Assembly: GCA_023362775.1 (NCBI GenBank)
Contig: JALMGJ010000003.1
Coordinates: 75,129,355 to 75,193,354, forward strand
DNA from: Charina bottae
Lineage: Eukaryota; Chordata; Lepidosauria; Squamata; Charinaidae
Reading direction: 5' to 3'
DNA: 64,000 bases
The notes under the pieces were generated by a model, which searched no databases, was not told where the DNA came from, and was given only the letters and a program-made list of their open reading frames with translations. The position numbers and the translations under genes were made by a program. How positions within the stretch are numbered: the stretch's first letter is position 1; the number at the start of each line of letters is the position of its first letter. Shown one piece after another: positions 12,571 to 24,388 of this stretch.

Positions 12571-12790
12571 TTTTTTTGTTTTTTGGTACCTTCGAGTCAG
12601 TGTTGACTCCTGGCAACTGCAGTCTTCTTGGCAAGATTTCAGAAGTGGTTTTGCATTGCCTTTTTCCTAGGGCTGAGGGGAGTGACTGGCCCAAGGTCAC
12701 GCAGCTGGCTTTGTGCCTAAGGCAGGACTAGAACTCATGGTCTCCTAGTTTCTAGCATGGTATCTTAACCACTACACCAAACTGGCTCTC
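12571..12790 (-). mobile_element. tRNA-derived SINE of the second type, 'GACTCGAAGGTACC' tail
   Basis: On the minus strand: 'gagccagtttggtgtagtgg' head, 'ctaggagaccatgagttctagtcc' B-box region, a core 'tgaccttgggccagtcac', then 'cctagggctgag...caatgcaaaaccacttctgaaatc' and 'gttgccaggagtcaacactgactcgaaggtacc', and a poly-A end. The head and core match the SINE at 28916 but the tail differs, so two tail subfamilies exist in this window. Confidence 0.8.
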
Positions 12791-12795
12791 TTTGT

Positions 12796-15700
12796 GTCTA
12801 TAGCTTTATAGTAAATGTAATCTTTATTCTTTCCAACTGAACAGAAAATGATGGAAATAAATTGTATAAGGAAGTTTAGGATGCTGCCTGCCTGTCCATC
12901 AAGACCTACCTGGACAGGTAGGATAATTCTCTGAAAACTGAACAGAACTTGACTAAATTTGGTACTGGGCAGGGAGGGGGAATGAAGCCAGCAAAAGAAA
13001 TATTGAGTTCAAAAACTCTGGATCTGGCTTGGGAGCTGTGAAGAAATCCCCCATGGCAGAGGCAGATGGCCAGCGACTTGGAGTGTTGCTGACTCCATTC
13101 CAACTCTCTATCCTTGTTCCTTCTCAGTATCATCATGAAGAACAGAGCTATTATTAAGAGGTGGGAAAGAATTCCAGAAATTATGCTCTTCCTGCTCTCC
13201 CTAACTTGTTTCTATCTAGGATTAAAGGAAGCTTCTAATTTCCATGGGTTCACTGTTGAACAGGTTGCATTATAAAACATAGGAAACAGCCTTCTTCCAA
13301 GTCAGATTTAGGCAGTAGCAGTAGCTCCCCAGGGTTTCAAAAAGGAGCTTTTCACAGCTCTACCTATCAGGGATTAAAAAGAAATCATGCATGAAAAGTG
13401 TGTGTTCTACTACTAACAGGACACTGAAACCCCACTGTGTCAAAACATTCAACAACATATCCTATATAAATTTAAATTTTCACTTTCAGTAGATTACTTT
13501 AGAAAGTGATAAATATTAAACTATGTGCATATTGTTTCTAATCCTGTCCACAATTGTCAGTAAGCTTATGTATAGAGTGTCCCAGGATTTAAAGGCATAT
13601 TCCATTTTACAGAACCAGCTGATTTGAGGTTCACCAAATAAAAAAAGAATACCAGATACACTTAATCACTTCTATGTGGGATGTTGGAACAAAATCAGGC
13701 TCTCTTGGTACCTAGCAGTACTTATGGTCCCATTCTCTCCATAAGATATGAGTGAGTGAGTGTGTGTGTGCATCCTCTTTGCAAGCCCATATATTTGAAG
13801 AGAACAGTAAGGTATGTGGTTGGCTTTCTGTGGCTCTAGAGATGCTGGGAAAGGACTATTTAAAAAAAAAATCTTGAGGGTTCTACAGTCTTAAGAATGC
13901 CATGCTTCAGGTATATTTAATGGGTTTGTACATATAACAGAATTACCAAAACGTTTGTCTATTGCCTAGTAGAAAGGAAATTACTTAACACATGTTACCC
14001 TCAGTGGAATTACCCTGGGGAAGAGGTGGCTTAAAAAACGGGAGTTGAGTTTAAAAGATGTATGTCCCACAATTAAAGCTCTATATGGTCTAATAGAAAT
14101 AAAAGCCAAGGATTCTTGATAATATTTTATTATAGGAGATGAGGCCTCGCCTGCAACATTTCAAATAGTTTCCAACAACAGAAATATTTCACAATAAATA
14201 TATCTAAAACCACTCTGAAAAAAACATACAATGCAAACATGAGGAGAGCTTTAAGAGGCATATGGCCATGCCCCTATGAATAGATCTACTATCTCCTAAT
14301 TTTGGAAGATCATTGAGATTTGCCATTCTTAATATCTGGTTAATATTAAAGATCTGGGAGCGGTGGAAAAAGCTTTGATAGTTTTGAGATCAAGTAGTTG
14401 CAAATAGGTAGGCTTTGGTGATTTTGCAGTCACTTTGGAAGTTTACTAAATCAAACAAGACAATTATGGGGTCTAGAAAACTTTTGAGTTTTATAAAATT
14501 TGAGTCCCAATTCTCCAAGGAGCCCCTGCTATTGCAACTGATAATAGTCTAGACTCTGCAACATACTAACTTTGCTGGCAGAAAATTGTTCAATGGAAAA
14601 TTCTTTAACTATAGTCTAAACATTTACCCCAGCCATCTCCCAACCTGGTGTGATCACATGTGTAGTACCAAATAAATTCATGAAATGTTAGACCTATGAG
14701 TCATGATGCTGGGTAAAATTCTGGCCACTTTTGTATCCATATGATACCATCTTGTGGGGGATGGTTGATTTTCTCTTCTCCATAGGACTAACAACATGAA
14801 TTTCATTACTAAATAGTTCTGGCCATTTAGATTTAACGATTTTGGCCAGCCTAAGCATCAAAACCAGAGAAAGCAATAGGCACCATTAGATCATGCATTG
14901 TGACTCTTATCCATTATTTGCTCTCCAACTGCAAAGGCTCCTGAGGTTCTGTCACTTTGAGAAGGAGCATTGAAATTTTTTTCCAAAGTCTACCCAGTCA
15001 ATATAGCATGATTCAGGTGCAGATCTATGCCCATCACTTGCCTGGGCATAGATCTGCACCAAGTGTGGCATTTGGCAGGGTGCTATTCAAAATTGCTTAA
15101 TTTACTCTATATGACTTAAGTTCTGAAACAGTATGATTGTTCTTATGCTCATTTTACAATTTGGGTTAATTTCCATTTTTAGCATGACAGATCTGACCAA
15201 TGTTCCAGATGTACAAATTCCTGATATTTTAAAACAGCATTTCTCAAGCTGATGCCATTCACCTATGCTGGACTGCAGTTCCCATAATCAAGAGTCAGCA
15301 AGGACAACTGTAGTGAGATTCAGATATCACTACCTGAGCCAGCATACTCAACCATATGACTCTCTAACTTAAGCCAGGAGAAATGAAAGTTTTGTCATTG
15401 CTTTGTGCATTTGGATCTGGAAGACAAACAAATCTGTTTCCCCTTACACAGGGAGGAGCCAGATTTACCTAATGTGCCCCTGAGAGTTAAGATTGGCACA
15501 TTTTCTTTACAGATGGGTGATTGGATAATCACATTCACTGAACCCTGGCACAACTGACACTGAGATGAAACCAACAGAACGTTCCTAATGTTTCTTTCCT
15601 CCAACCCAAGTTCAACCCTATAGAAGTGACTCACAGCTCAACTAGAATAGTAGGGGCCTGACCTCACCCATCAATCTGTCTGCAATTAACCTGGGTTCAT

Positions 15701-16379
15701 GCCCCAATTACTTGTTGGAAATATCCAACGGGAATGCTATATAATATTGATTCCCATTAGGGCTCAGCCTCTTGTTTATATCTTATACCTGACTCATATG
15801 ACCTACTGTGGCCTTTCTTCCCATCCCTGCTAGTAGCTGCAGGAACAAGCTTACTCTCACTTCCTGGCATGTAGAGAATTGTACTGATGGCAGTCATCAG
15901 ATTCATGACTTTGACCTATAAAGGAAGCAGGGCTTGCACCAAGTTTAATTCTTTACTGCTGTCAGAAGTCCTCAGCTAAGCAATCATCATCAGCAGCATA
16001 GTAATAAAACATGAAATCTGTTTCAAATCTAATTCATTGAAGCTCCTCTGAAGGTGGCAAATCTTTTCTGGTGATAAGAAATCCAGAATGTTGTTTGGCT
16101 CTCCATTTAATACAGATATGGAATATTATTATGCTTTGTGATGTCAAAAGATACTTTTAGACCCCTCACCCTGAACCTACAGAGACATTCCTTTGCACTA
16201 TGAAGGCTTATTTGTTGGACCTATTTGGGTTAGGTTTTAACTTATTGAGGATATAGTTGTACTTATCCCATTTCCCTAATAATGTCCCAACCCTGATTCT
16301 GTTCATTCTTATATGTTTATTGGTTTGGCTTGGTTTTTTAAAGTGTTTATGCCCTTTCCAATAGATGAATACATATCTG
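12796..16379. other. Intergenic, no gene seen
   Basis: AT-rich sequence between the SINE and the duplicated segment. It contains a short GT-rich run (13751-13770), the perfect hairpin at 15016-15060 and a possible hAT-type MITE remnant starting near 15235 (cagcatttctcaa...). No ORF has recognisable homology. Confidence 0.6.
15016..15060. repeat. Perfect 18-bp inverted repeat (hairpin)
   Basis: The arm ggtgcagatctatgccca (15016-15033) is repeated exactly inverted at 15043-15060, with a 9-base loop (tcacttgcc). No related repeat family was recognised. Confidence 0.95.
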
Positions 16380-16503
16380 TGGCTGTAAATAATGGTTTAC
16401 AGTGCGTATTTTGCAGGTTCTGGAGACATGTTTAAAGTACGGATTGCATGAGCAATATGAAAAAGGCCCAAACATAGAGAAATGTTTTTGGAATCACTGT
16501 AAA
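16380..16503. repeat. Local duplicated segment, copy 1
   Basis: The sequence 'tggctgtaaataatgg...catagagaaat' plus 'gtttttggaatcact.taaaaa' recurs at 16971-17160 with about two mismatches over the first 104 bases. It encodes no recognisable protein. Confidence 0.9.
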
Positions 16504-16916
16504 AAGACTGATATTTTTTTTGTTGGTTTTATATAGAAAACACTAAATATACTGTAATAAAGAATTCTTCAAAAGAGAGGCTAAGCATGACATTCATTTG
16601 TCTCCTACACAAAAGAGGAAAGACGGCCCCACAGCTACAGTGGTAGGTAGAACTTGGAAGGGTTAGACTAATTCCTTTTCCCTTTTCCCCTATCACTAAT
16701 GCGTTTAATAATGCCATTGAGAAGCAGGCTAATGCTTTCACTGCTGACAGTTGCCAAGGATGCTTTGAAAAAGGACTAGGAAAACATCTGCCAGAGGTGG
16801 TTTTAAGGATATTAAATGCTTCAGAGTAGAGAAATGAAATGATTGGACCAGATTAGATTGCCACTTAGACACTTTTTTTTAATGGTTATATTTTACCCAC
16901 TATTCCCCAAAACAGT

Positions 16917-16970
16917 ATTTATTTATTATTACATTTATATTACCGCCCATCTCCCCTATCGGGGACCCTA
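16917..16970 (-). repeat. L2 3' tail fragment, minus strand
   Basis: Reads on the minus strand as '...ggggagatgggcggtaatataaatgtaataataaat', the 3' terminus of an L2-type element. It is the left member of an inverted pair flanking copy 2 of the duplicated segment. Confidence 0.7.
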
Positions 16971-17160
16971 TGGCTGTAAAGAATGGTTTACAGTGCGTAT
17001 TTTGCAGGTTCTGGAGACATGTTTAAAGTACGGATTGCATGAACAATATGAAAAAGGCCCAAACATAGAGAAATAACCGCCCAGGGTCCCTCCTTGTGGG
17101 GGAGATGGGCGGGATATAAATGTGACAAATAAATAAATGTTTTTTGAATCACTATAAAAA
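16971..17160. repeat. Local duplicated segment, copy 2, split by an L2 tail
   Basis: 16971-17074 matches 16380-16484 at about 98%. 17075-17137 is an inserted plus-strand L2 3' tail (accgcccagggtccctcc...gggatataaatgtga, caaataaataaat). 17138-17160 resumes the match (tgttttttgaatcact.taaaaa). The upstream neighbour is an inverted L2 tail. Confidence 0.85.
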
Positions 17161-19429
17161 TTACAGTATTACTCCATTACTCCATTTTTGCAAATGCTGA
17201 AGCAAACAAGGTTAAGCAGCCCAAACTGGATGGTGAACTTGCAATATTAGCTTTCTTGTAATGATGTATGTTTGCATCATCCATGCGGTATGTTCCGGTT
17301 TCTAATGTACTGTCCTGAAATGTAATTATTTATTTTGAGCATCTGGTTTCCTAAGGATGGTTGACAAAAACAGTGTTGTATTCTGGATTTTCACAAAAGT
17401 ATTTTGCATTTCCACAGTATTTTCACCAGGTTATAGAAGATGGGTATAGAAATATAGCATTTATCGCGTATAATCAAACTAAAGGGAACATCATGTCATC
17501 TGTGAGTGGTATGGAATGAAACAGTTCTTCATTGATAAGAGAAATACATAGAAATCAAAGCCAAGATTAGTGAGGAGCAAGAGGCCTACTGGAAACACAG
17601 TGAAGCAATTTTCCAAGTGCTGCCCTATAGAGGTTTAGCTCTGCAGTTTGAATATGCTCTTTGCCCTTCTGCCATTTCAAAATGGCATATGCTGTATGAC
17701 AAATGACTGCAAAGGGAAATCATCCGTAATTCATACGCATACATCTAGATATATTACCAGTGAGAGAGGAGTGAGCTTAGCAGGTAATAAATGCATTGGC
17801 GCCATAGACGATCTGATTTAAATGTTGCTTTCTGGAAAATTGTATTCACAGATGGAGCAGCCCACACACGGATATGTGGTAAATGGTTTGCGGGGTTATT
17901 GCTGTTTACCCCTGTCAAGACAGGTTTCTTTACAGCCACAGCCTTCTTTCCATCAAACACTTCTGTTGCTTGATGAAAAGATCATTTTCAGGGCATGATT
18001 AGATGGGAAGCAATAAAGGCCTTGTTGTTATCATCAAGGTCTTAGAATGCCAAAGTTTTTAAAACTTCTCTTTAAAAGTCAGAATGCTTTTGCAGATGCA
18101 GATGCAAGGATGGCAATACGCAAGTCCAGACTTCATCCTCCGGTACTGAATCTGACCTACTGAGGGCGATCTCCTTTCCCCCTCCCCATCCCATCCCAGT
18201 TGATGGGAGCCCACTCAAGGGGTATCCTATTGCCATAATAGTTTTAGAGAAACCATTTCATTCCCTGAGGCAATCTAGGCATATTCCAGCTGGCCTCTGC
18301 TTCAAGAATAGCATAAGCTAAACAAGCATATACAAGACAAATTAGGCACTGATTTCCTCCCCCAGCCTTCTCTTGCTCCTGCACACTCTTTTGGGAATAC
18401 GTCCCACTGAATGCAGTGAGTGTTACCTCTGAGTAAACATGCAGAAGGCTGTCCTCTTATTTCCATAAAAGCATTCAGAGGACTATTCCACTGTAGCAAA
18501 ACCCAAGCTCTGTTGGCACATAAGCAATGGGTCACTACTTTGTACAAAGAAGGGTTTCATCTATTTCAACCATCTCGAGCCAAAACAGTGTGACAGGGCT
18601 CAGTGTTCAGCACTTCTTCATTCTTCCATGACATTGAGGAATGTAAGGAGAAATATCGTGAAAATCTCCTTGATACAGATCCCAAATAATGGCAACTCTA
18701 GGTGTTAGTTTTCCTTTCTGGTTGATGATGTATTTCATGGGTAACTCCTTGCTGACTGAGTAATTTGGGATCCCAGCAGGCAGGTACCAACCAGTTAGAG
18801 CAATTGATGATAAAAACCTGAACTGATGGGAAAAGCTCCCAGATTTAACTGGGCAACTGCTTTATTTTTTTAAAAAGCTATTAGGCTGAGTTATGAGCCA
18901 GGACGTTTCTAGTACAAATTCCACCTCTGCTATGATTTTATTAAGTGGCGTTAGCCAAGCGCTCAAGGATATTTCCAGGAATTTTTATTTTGCTTGGTCC
19001 AAAAAGTTTTATTAGCTTTGAACAAAAATATACAGGCAAGTTTGCACACTTTTGGACACTTAGGAGCAGTGGAGCCTAAGGAATCAACAAAGAACCTGCT
19101 ACCCCAAAAGCCACACTGGATGTAGGCTGGCCGTTTATTGTATTTCTTGATTTTATGACATAAAATGAGCGGCTCACAGTAACAATAATACTGATAAAAC
19201 AATTGCATGGGGATATAGTTCACGTGGCTAGTTCACTACTTGCAACTCACCCATGCATTGTCTTGTATGGGTGCTGTGCTGCTTAGAGACACACTCCATG
19301 ACATTTTAAAGTCTACAGAAGGTGGCAGAAAATCTTCAGTAATGGGAATTTAAGACCGGTGTTATTCAGACTTCATACGAGAGATACCGTGAACCTCAAT
19401 GAAATGTATTTTGAGTGAGAGGTATTTTT

Positions 19430-19467
<38 letters not shown>

Positions 19468-20420
19468 AACTATATGGTGGGAGGGCAGGCCACTTCAGCA
19501 ATCTTTCTTCAGAATGTCACACTGGTTATTTTCTGTCATCAGTGATACATACTGTCCACTCAGATGTGGCTCCTCTTGCGAGTGGAGGTAGTGAAATTTA
19601 GAAGGATGGGAAAATTTTGCTGGATTCCTGGCTTGTTTCTTCTCTCCAGAAGACAAAGGTTCAATGTTTTTACAGATCCAGGCTTGCTGAAGGAACAATA
19701 AATCCCTTTTCAAAAAGGGTCCAAATCCCATTTCTAGAATTTTTACATTTTTAATTCTAATCCTCCCCCAAAGTGGTCAAATGAATCTATTTTGGTTCTT
19801 CTTTATGATAATGGTACAGTTCTATTTCCTACAATGGTAGTAGGTTTAAGGAGGAACTTTTAAGCCTTGCTTACATCTTAGAGAGGAAAAACTGGTCATT
19901 AGTTAAGCCAAACCAAAATTTATTAAAGGCATGTAAATTGTAATTACTGCTGGTAGCGTTATAGATCATTTCAAGGCCTTCAAATATCTGAGAATCATTT
20001 TTCAATCATGTGCAGTGCAGAATGAACAGGTTAAAGCAGTTACCAATTGGACACGCAGTCCTACCAATGCAATTCACTGTTTTGCCAGCAACAGAATTAA
20101 CAACTGTGCCTGCTGCTATAAACATCTTTACAACTAATGTCATTTGCCTCTTGCTTTACAGCTCATGGATTTGTAACTACAAGATTTAAGACCCATAGAA
20201 GAATTACAATCTCAATTTTTAAGAGCCATGCTGCCTCCAGTCTGTCTCCAACTTCAATTTATGTCTAAACTAGGGGGTTAATCTCCCTAGAGGCCCATAA
20301 TCTCCCCACCATGCCATTTCGGATTTTGGTTAAAATTAAATTTCTGTGATGAATTCCTAGCCTGTCTGATCATGGTAGAAAAGTTTCCATAGAAGAAAGG
20401 CATTGAATTAAACCTTAGAT
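17161..20420. other. Intergenic, no gene seen
   Basis: No recognisable coding sequence. A (GA)n tract lies at about 19431-19463. Scattered ORFs of 60-86 codons have no family resemblance. Confidence 0.55.
19431..19463. repeat. (GA)n microsatellite
   Basis: About 15 tandem AG units. Confidence 0.95.
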
Positions 20421-20507
20421 CAGTGTTTCTCAACCTTGGCAACTTTAAGATGTGTGGACTTCAACTCCCAGAATTCATCTCAAAGTTGCCAAGGCTGAGA
20501 AACACTG
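20421..20507. mobile_element. 87-bp hairpin MITE (hAT-type ends)
   Basis: Terminal inverted repeats of about 32 bp begin CAGTGTTTCTCAACCTTGGC and pair with the rc of the right end at all but about two positions. The middle is 'tgtggacttcaactcccagaattc'. The CAG...CTG ends are hAT-like, but I see no convincing 8-bp target duplication, so superfamily assignment is tentative. Confidence 0.75.
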
Positions 20508-20729
20508 TTTTAAAGTAAATGCAAATATGGTATTTTAAAGTAGGAAATTATCTTTGGATGTCCCCACATGAATAGAACTAGGAACAATTGCCTCTAAAAA
20601 AAAATCCAGTAAATGTAAAGTTTTGGCTCCTAGTGACAACGCGGCCTGGTCTATGTTATGTTTTTGGCAACTGTGTGGAAATGGTTTGCTACTACTTTTT
20701 CCAGGATTTTTTTTTAACATTCCAATCTG

Positions 20730-20785
20730 ATTTACCACCCTAGAATCTCCTAGTGGTCTCCCATTCAACTACTAGTCCTAAGGTA
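20730..20785 (-). repeat. Possible degenerate 5S-rRNA-like stretch
   Basis: 'agtggtctcccattcaactacta' resembles the minus strand of the 5S rRNA internal promoter region (compare 63081-63149). Short and divergent; low confidence. Confidence 0.3.
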
Positions 20786-21534
20786 GAGAATTGTTATAGT
20801 GCGGGTGGAGGGGGGCCACAAAAGTCTGACATCCAGAGCCTAAAATAGCTACCTGCACTACAATTTAACACAAAGAATTTACCTGCTGAATGTTTTTTTT
20901 TTAAATAAAGACCTCCTCCAGTTCTCTGTTTCCTGATTTGAAAAAGCCATAGGACTTTTTCTCCCGCTCCCATTCTCCTACTTTCACACCTATGTAAAAG
21001 GTGTAAGTTGTGTTCATTAAAATGGACCCAAGACTTCCCAGTACTTCCTGTGCTGAGGGAAAAAATGGTGGCAGTGAAGAAGTTTGCTTGTCGATAAGTG
21101 CGTTTGCTTTTGTTCCTATTGTCAGGATGGCAGAACACATGTTGAAAACCACCGGCTACAATAATGCAATGCCAGGCCCTGGTCATTGTTCATGATGACT
21201 GCTTAATGGCCGAGTTCTTTGTGGTGATTGATGCAGTGATCACAGTGGGTCGTTTGCTTCATTTGCCTGTACTTTTTGGTACAGTGTGCTGTAACGTGTG
21301 CTGAACATTGCCAGCTGCGTATGTCACCGCAAAAGGTTTTCTCCAACCGGCAGCACTGCCAATTTCAGCTAGATGAAAGATGGGTGAGGTACACACTAGG
21401 GATTTTAAACAGCAAAGGTACGTGTTTTCTGCAACCAGCTGAAATCAGAAATAAAAAGATCCTTCCATACTGAACTAAATATGTTCCCCATAAATAACTG
21501 GCCATAACAGTCTGTGGGTAAAATTCTACTACTA
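20786..21534. other. Intergenic, no gene seen
   Basis: Several overlapping ORFs of 60-130 codons on both strands (longest minus frame 20794-21186) show no recognisable domain. I treat them as chance frames. Confidence 0.5.
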
Positions 21535-21890
21535 TGATAGATTGATTATGTGCCATCAAGTTGTTGTCGACTCTTAGCAACCACATAGATAAATTTTCTC
21601 CACAACAATCTGTCCCTGACCTGGTCTTTCAGGTTTTCCAGTGATGCACTAATTGCTGCTGTAACTGAGTCCATCCACCTTGCTGCTGGTCATCCTCTTT
21701 CCTTCCATCTTTTCCAGCATTAGAGCCTTCTCCAGAGATCCAGGTCTTCATATAATGTGTCCAAAGTAGGATAATCTGAGCCTGGTCATTTGTGCCTCAA
21801 GTGAGATCTCTGGATTGATTTGTCTGATGATCCATTAGTCTGTTTTCTTGGCTGTCCACAGTATTCTTCAACAAGATTCTACTATATGTC
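21535..21890 (-). mobile_element. RTE-type LINE 3' fragment (not BovB proper)
   Basis: The minus strand reads as the C-terminus of an RTE-like LINE: phrases equivalent to 'K.NRLMDHQTNQSRDLT', 'RLRLSYFGHI' and 'GKDGRKE...ARWMDSVT' can be read across several frameshifts. It ends in '...gttgctaagagtcgacaacaacttgatggcac'. This matches the layout of BovB's C-terminus at 48185-48600 but the sequence is a different family. 5'-truncated and decayed. Confidence 0.65.
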
Positions 21891-22499
21891 AAACATATTA
21901 GTAAGACTCATGCAGTAAATATATTTCTTTTTCCTGCAAATGTCTCTGCCCATTTTAAAAATAACCCATTAGTCCCTGTTCAGCAGTGGTATCCACAGCA
22001 GTCCTAAACTGCCTTTAATTGGTTTGTATTATTCCCCTTTTGGTGGGACACCTTAACTACTGATCCCTCTTTGCAGCCAGAACAGATGCATTTGCTCATG
22101 AATTGGTTCTGGCTGTAAACCCAATCAATGGCGTCCTTTTTCCCCACAGTCCAAGAACAGGAACAGACCAAGCCTTAAAAGGGCAAGATGCTACCTATCC
22201 TGCAATTTTATTTCTTGATTGGAAAACATACCTTTATCCTGTGCTGTGGTCTAGAACTCAATCCCTTTGGCTCTCTTGATAAAGGCTTTTATCATTAAAG
22301 AAACGAATTGGCAATGCGTTGACAAAGATACCTAATCAAAATTTAATGTAAATGCAATCCATACCCATATACATTCATATATACAGTACATACCCAACAT
22401 ACTATTCTTTTTCAAAGTAAGCAATGTGGAAGTGGAGAAAGCATGAAATAATAGGCCAAATAAATTAAACACATGAGATAAGCAAAGGAAACATGGCTA

Positions 22500-23057
22500 G
22501 CTCAGGTTTATACTAACACCATTCACTTCTCCGTACCTTTCTTTATCATTGGAAACCATTCCTTGCTTTCACCATGTCCATATTCAGCTTCATTCACGGT
22601 GGTTTGTTTTTTAAACTTCACATCTTTTTCTCTCTGAGGATCTGATCAACTCCATCTAACCACATTCTTGATTTTCCATTTCCTCTCACCTCATTCACAT
22701 TTCCTTCATGTATTTGTTCCACAATTCAACCTTCAGTCATTCTCTATAAGATCAACCAACTCCAATGTACCGCTTTTGCACTAGTTGGGAACCTGGTATT
22801 TAATCTACATCCATTCAGCATTCATTCTCTTCTTGTTTTATCACATATATTCCCAGTACATTCAATTTTTGTTTCACTTAAGATATCTACTCTCATTTCC
22901 ATATAACTAAGTGGACAGAAGCACACTCTTAGACATAGCCATTTTCCTTTTGTTTGACAAATATTCCTTGTGACCACATACCACTCAACCTTTCTACTGC
23001 ATTTACACTACTTAATATTTCTCCATCCATTTTCCCATTCTATTAAGGTACACAACG
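22500..23057 (-). mobile_element. Old APE-type LINE, C-terminal part (left of the nested L2)
   Basis: Minus-strand frames contain remnants of the region that follows RT in APE-type LINEs: 'TRRECMLNGCRLNT', 'VEQIHEGNVNEVRGNGKSRM' and 'LDGVDQILREKDVKSLKNK'. It continues the element at 26211-28030; the L2 at 23058-26210 interrupts it. No clade assigned. Left boundary approximate. Confidence 0.6.
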
Positions 23058-23266
23058 TTTATTTATTTATTTATTTATTTATTTATTCGTTCGATTTCTC
23101 ACCGCCCAACTCCCTCAAGGGACTCTGGGCGGTTTACAAATCATCAAAATCTCGAACATTAAACATTAAAACATTAAAATAACCATTTAGAATACCATAA
23201 ATATAATAAAATTAAGAAGGCAATGTGTTCTTTCAGCCTTGGAAGGGCTATTCTAGGACTATCCTA

Positions 23267-24388
23267 CTATATTAGCCATCCCCAGGAGTTTCTGATCTTC
23301 TTTCCGCCCCAGGCCTGTTGGCAAAGCCAAGTTTTAAGTTGTTTCCTAAAGCCCAGGAGCAAGGTGGCCTGTCTTAACTCTGGGGGAAGGATATTCCACA
23401 GGGCAGGCACTGCTGCAGAGAAGGCACGCTTCCGCAACCCCGTGAGATGGAATTCTTTAACTGATGGGGTCCGTAGCATGCCCTCCCTGCATGACCGGAT
23501 GGGACAGGTCGATGTGATGGGGATAAGACGGTCCCTTAGGTAACCTGGTCCCATGCCATGAAGGGCTTTAAAGGTCATAACCAACACCTTGAATTGCACC
23601 CGGAAGCAAACTGGAACCCAGTGCAGCTCGTGTAATAATGGTGTCACATGAGTCCGATATGGGACTTCTAAGATGGTTCGTGCGGCAGCATTCTGGATCA
23701 GTTGGAGCTTCCGGATACTCTTCAAAGGTAGCCCCATGTAGAACGCATTACAGTAGTCTATATGTGAGATAACCAGGGCATGAATGACTGTTCGAAGGGC
23801 CTCTTGCTCCAGGAAAGGTCGCAACTGGCGCACAACACGAAGTTGTGCAAAGGCCCTCCTGGCCACGACTGCCACCTGCTCTTCGAGCAGGAGTCATGAG
23901 TCCAGGAGGACCCCCAAGTTACGTACCGGGTCTGTCTGGGGCAGTGCTACCCCATCCAGAACTAAAGATGACAACTTCCTCGATATCGAGGAGCCATTAA
24001 TCCACAGCCACTCCATCTTGCTAGGGTTCAATTGAAGCCTGTTTTTCCCCATCCAGGCCCCTACAGTCCCCAGACACTTGGACAGGGTAGAAACTGCATC
24101 ACTTACTTCCCCTGGGATGGAGATGTATAATTGAGTATCATCAGTGTACTGATGATATCTCACCCCATGGAGACGGATGATCTCACCCAGCGGTTTCATG
24201 TAGATGTTAAAAAGGAGCGGAGGGAGTACCAAGCCCTGCGGGACACCACAAAAGAGGGCCCACGGGCCGGATCTCTCGCTCCCAATCAACACCGACTGGG
24301 AAGTCAGGCCTGAAACCTGACTGAAAGGGGTCCAGATAATCCGTTTCCTCCAGAATCCTCTGAAGCTGCAACGCCACCACCTTCTCAA
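23267..24388 (-). pseudogene. L2 ORF2 part 2: RT catalytic end and C-terminus
   Basis: Two frames continue the pol protein. 23894-24388 holds 'GVPQGLVLPPLLFNIYMKPL', then 'HQYTDDTQLYIS' at 24137-24148, where the RT active-site motif YADD is YTDD, then 'NRLQLNPSKMEWLWI' (RT motif with Lys). 23267-23875 holds the C-terminal region: 'LRPFLEQEALRTVIHALVIS', 'LDYCNAFYMGLP'-like text, 'LHWVPVCFRVQFKVL' and 'AVPALWNILPPELR', ending at a stop at 23267. A stop/frameshift near 23880-23893 separates the two frames. The same C-terminal region recurs at 1-190 and 28770-28915. Confidence 0.87.

Noticed and set aside
20794..21186. 130-codon minus-strand frame
   Set aside because: No recognisable motif, overlapped by other frames on both strands, and no splice or promoter context.
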